Positions 22,803 to 22,803 of a stretch of 22,803 nt of DNA are shown here, in pieces. The position numbers were made by a program, and so were the translations under genes. Position 1 is the first letter of the stretch; every line of letters starts with the position of its first letter. The notes below the pieces were generated by a model that had not been told where the DNA came from, did not search any database, and saw only the letters and a list, made by a program, of their open reading frames with translations. Source of the stretch: Porticoccaceae bacterium (GTDB lineage Bacteria; Pseudomonadota; Gammaproteobacteria; Pseudomonadales; Porticoccaceae); contig JALNZZ010000016.1 in NCBI GenBank assembly GCA_023229065.1, forward strand, positions 1 to 22,803, in the 5' to 3' direction.

Positions 22803-22803
22803 T

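Noticed and set aside
1..22803. Mobile elements, CRISPR arrays, tRNA/rRNA genes, toxin-antitoxin or defence modules
   Set aside because: No transposase, integrase, direct-repeat array, tRNA-like fold or such gene is visible; nearly every base lies in a recognised core gene or a short gap.

Overview
The window is core chromosome of a free-living, non-enteric Gammaproteobacterium with fairly GC-rich DNA. Three things point there. The lptD-surA-pdxA-rsmA-apaG-apaH cluster is in canonical gammaproteobacterial order. An amgK-murU muramic-acid recycling pair, typical of Pseudomonas-like lineages and absent from E. coli, lies next to it. The ribosomal genes closely resemble their E. coli counterparts. 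A marine Cellvibrionales/Pseudomonadales-type host is my guess from overall character, not a measurement.

Layout. At 1-254 (minus) is the N-terminal part of a class I aspartate/aromatic aminotransferase cut by the window edge, with a palindrome and a possible promoter upstream. At 416-2194 (minus) amgK is followed by murU. A 130-bp divergent region (2195-2324) separates amgK from lptD. At 2325-9418 (plus) six genes run almost without gaps: lptD, surA, pdxA, rsmA, apaG, apaH. They combine outer-membrane assembly, vitamin B6 synthesis, 16S rRNA dimethylation and dinucleoside-polyphosphate hydrolysis. A symmetric hairpin at 9422-9447 lies between apaH and rplQ, which converge on it, and probably terminates both.

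From 22802 down to 9473 (minus) is a continuous ribosomal superoperon. In transcription order it reads rplC-rplD-rplW-rplB-rpsS-rplV-rpsC-rplP-rpmC-rpsQ (S10 block, rpsJ outside the window), rplN-rplX-rplE-rpsN-rpsH-rplF-rplR-rpsE-rpmD-rplO-secY-rpmJ (spc block), then rpsM-rpsK-rpsD-rpoA-rplQ (alpha block). All members are intact. rpmJ (38 codons, 12550-12666) was read directly from the sequence. The gap between the S10 and spc blocks is only 33 bases and shows no promoter. The gap between rpmJ and rpsM holds a good sigma70-type promoter and a structured leader, so the alpha block looks separately promoted.

Functionally the window links translation and RNA polymerase assembly (ribosomal proteins, RpoA), protein export (SecY), outer-membrane LPS delivery (LptD and its chaperone SurA) and peptidoglycan recycling (AmgK/MurU). 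I see no mobile element, CRISPR array, tRNA, rRNA, toxin-antitoxin or defence module, and no candidate for an undescribed multi-gene system. The points worth a second look are regulatory (alpha leader, intercistronic hairpins, aminotransferase palindrome) or concern LptD's unusual N-terminus. There is no gene-free stretch over 300 bases; the largest gaps are 255-415, 2195-2324 and 12414-12549.
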